A model generated the notes under the pieces. It had not been told where the DNA came from. It saw only the letters and a program-made list of their open reading frames with translations, and ran no database searches. From Torreya grandis (Eukaryota; Streptophyta; Pinopsida; Cupressales; Taxaceae): a DNA stretch of 64,000 nucleotides. Where the stretch lies: positions 394,501 through 458,500 of the forward strand of contig JARHVA010008356.1 in the NCBI GenBank assembly GCA_037957365.1, given 5' to 3'. The position numbers and the translations under genes are program-made. Positions 63,490 through 64,000 of this stretch are shown one piece after another (positions within the stretch are counted from its first letter, which is position 1; each line of letters begins with the position of its first letter).

Positions 63490-64000
63490 TGACCAAATTT
63501 GACCATATAGGTCAAATTAGGGCCCCTATAAGTAAAAAATTTTTTATAGGTATTTTATGTGTCTAATATTATGGAATAATGTGCATTATATGTCATTTTA
63601 TATCATTTCATGTAACATCAACCTTGGTCTTGATCATTTTCAATATTTATGTCTTTTTGAGACATTTTGGGGGTCAAAATAGAGCATTAAATGACTTGTA
63701 TGGCCTCATTGGGAAATTTAAAGGTTTAAAAATGTGATTTCAGTATAAATGTGTCCTTATAAGTCTTAATTAACTTTTTGTAACTGAAAAGTGGTAGCTT
63801 CTTTAGGAGAAAGAGTAGTTTTCTTGGAAAAAGGAGTTTGTAACTTGTACAACCCATAACTAAATGTGACACATGAAATAAGGTTATGAGATGAATATTT
63901 AGCTTCATAAGATATATTTACATGATTTAATTACTAATTTTAAAAATTGAGGTAAAACCATCATGCTCCTTCTTCACCCTTCCATGCACATAGAACTAGT
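63490..64000 (+). repeat. E7 3' LTR, truncated by the window end
   Basis: Matches 57383-57896 at roughly 80%: shared TTGGGGGTCAAAATAG, GCATTAAATGACTTGTATG and CACCCTTCCATGCACA. Confidence 0.8.

Larger units (their letters stand above)
57383..64000 (+). mobile_element. E7: long-LTR retrotransposon without pol, right end outside the window
   Basis: 57383-~57900 and 63490-64000 align closely, starting TGACCARATTTGACC and running to CTTCCATGCACA..AACTAGT. A primer-site-like sequence starts at 60678, so the 5' LTR is about 3.3 kb and the 3' LTR is cut by the window end. The interior of 2.8 kb carries one decayed Tyr/Gln-rich reading frame and no pol motif. It sits within E6 between its protease and the missing gag. 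Confidence 0.75.

Overview
The window is a gene-free block of plant nuclear DNA made almost entirely of old, nested LTR retrotransposons. I infer a land plant with a large, repeat-rich genome. The pol and gag domains are of plant Ty1/copia and Ty3/gypsy type. Two primer-binding sites match plant initiator tRNA-Met. The DNA is very AT-rich and CG-poor, and CAG/CTG have largely become TAG/CTA, as expected where cytosines in CG and CHG contexts have long been methylated. I see no intact host gene, rRNA, tRNA, CRISPR array or organellar insert. Every coding region I recognise is broken by stops and frameshifts. I cannot name the species.

Layout, using my own labels. (1) 1-1381 and 18200-~19850 are host DNA carrying an unrecognised decayed + strand reading frame. 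(2) E1, 1382-18199 (+), has ~2.06-kb LTRs and no recognisable pol. Its 5' LTR is split by (3) E2, 2574-12033 (-), which has ~3.4-kb LTRs and only a copia-type gag, flanked by the perfect duplication TCATA. (4) 19860-20159, 39936-40392 and 47852-51706 are one stretch of tandem repeats (~45, ~130, ~200 and 271-bp units) cut apart by two insertions. (5) E3, 20160-39930 (+), is a Ty3/gypsy element with gag, protease, RT, RNase H, integrase and an extra 3' reading frame with a coiled coil. Inside its integrase lies (6) E4, 27897-34568 (+), a full-length Ty1/copia element with 456/458-bp LTRs and the perfect duplication CATAT. It is the youngest element, with LTRs about 94% identical by hand count. 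(7) E5, ~40393-47851 (+), has ~1.2-kb LTRs and a gypsy-type gag only. (8) E6, ~51750-57100 (-), is a gypsy pol whose far end is outside the window. The tandem arrays lie on its integrase side, where Tat/Ogre-like elements carry satellite-like repeats. (9) E7, 57383 to beyond the window end, has ~3.3-kb LTRs and a Tyr/Gln-rich reading frame without pol.

Insertion order follows from the nesting: E6 and its repeats are oldest, E3 and E5 landed in the repeats, E4 landed in E3, E2 landed in E1, and E7 landed in E6. Three or four elements (E2, E5, E7, probably E1) carry at most a gag-like gene, so they would have needed pol proteins from autonomous relatives. The main interest lies in the long-LTR gag-only elements, the non-canonical LTR ends of E4 (TA..TA) and perhaps E3 (TG..CT), the extra 3' frame of E3, the repeats linked to E6, and the methylation-type decay that has written TAG stops through every element.
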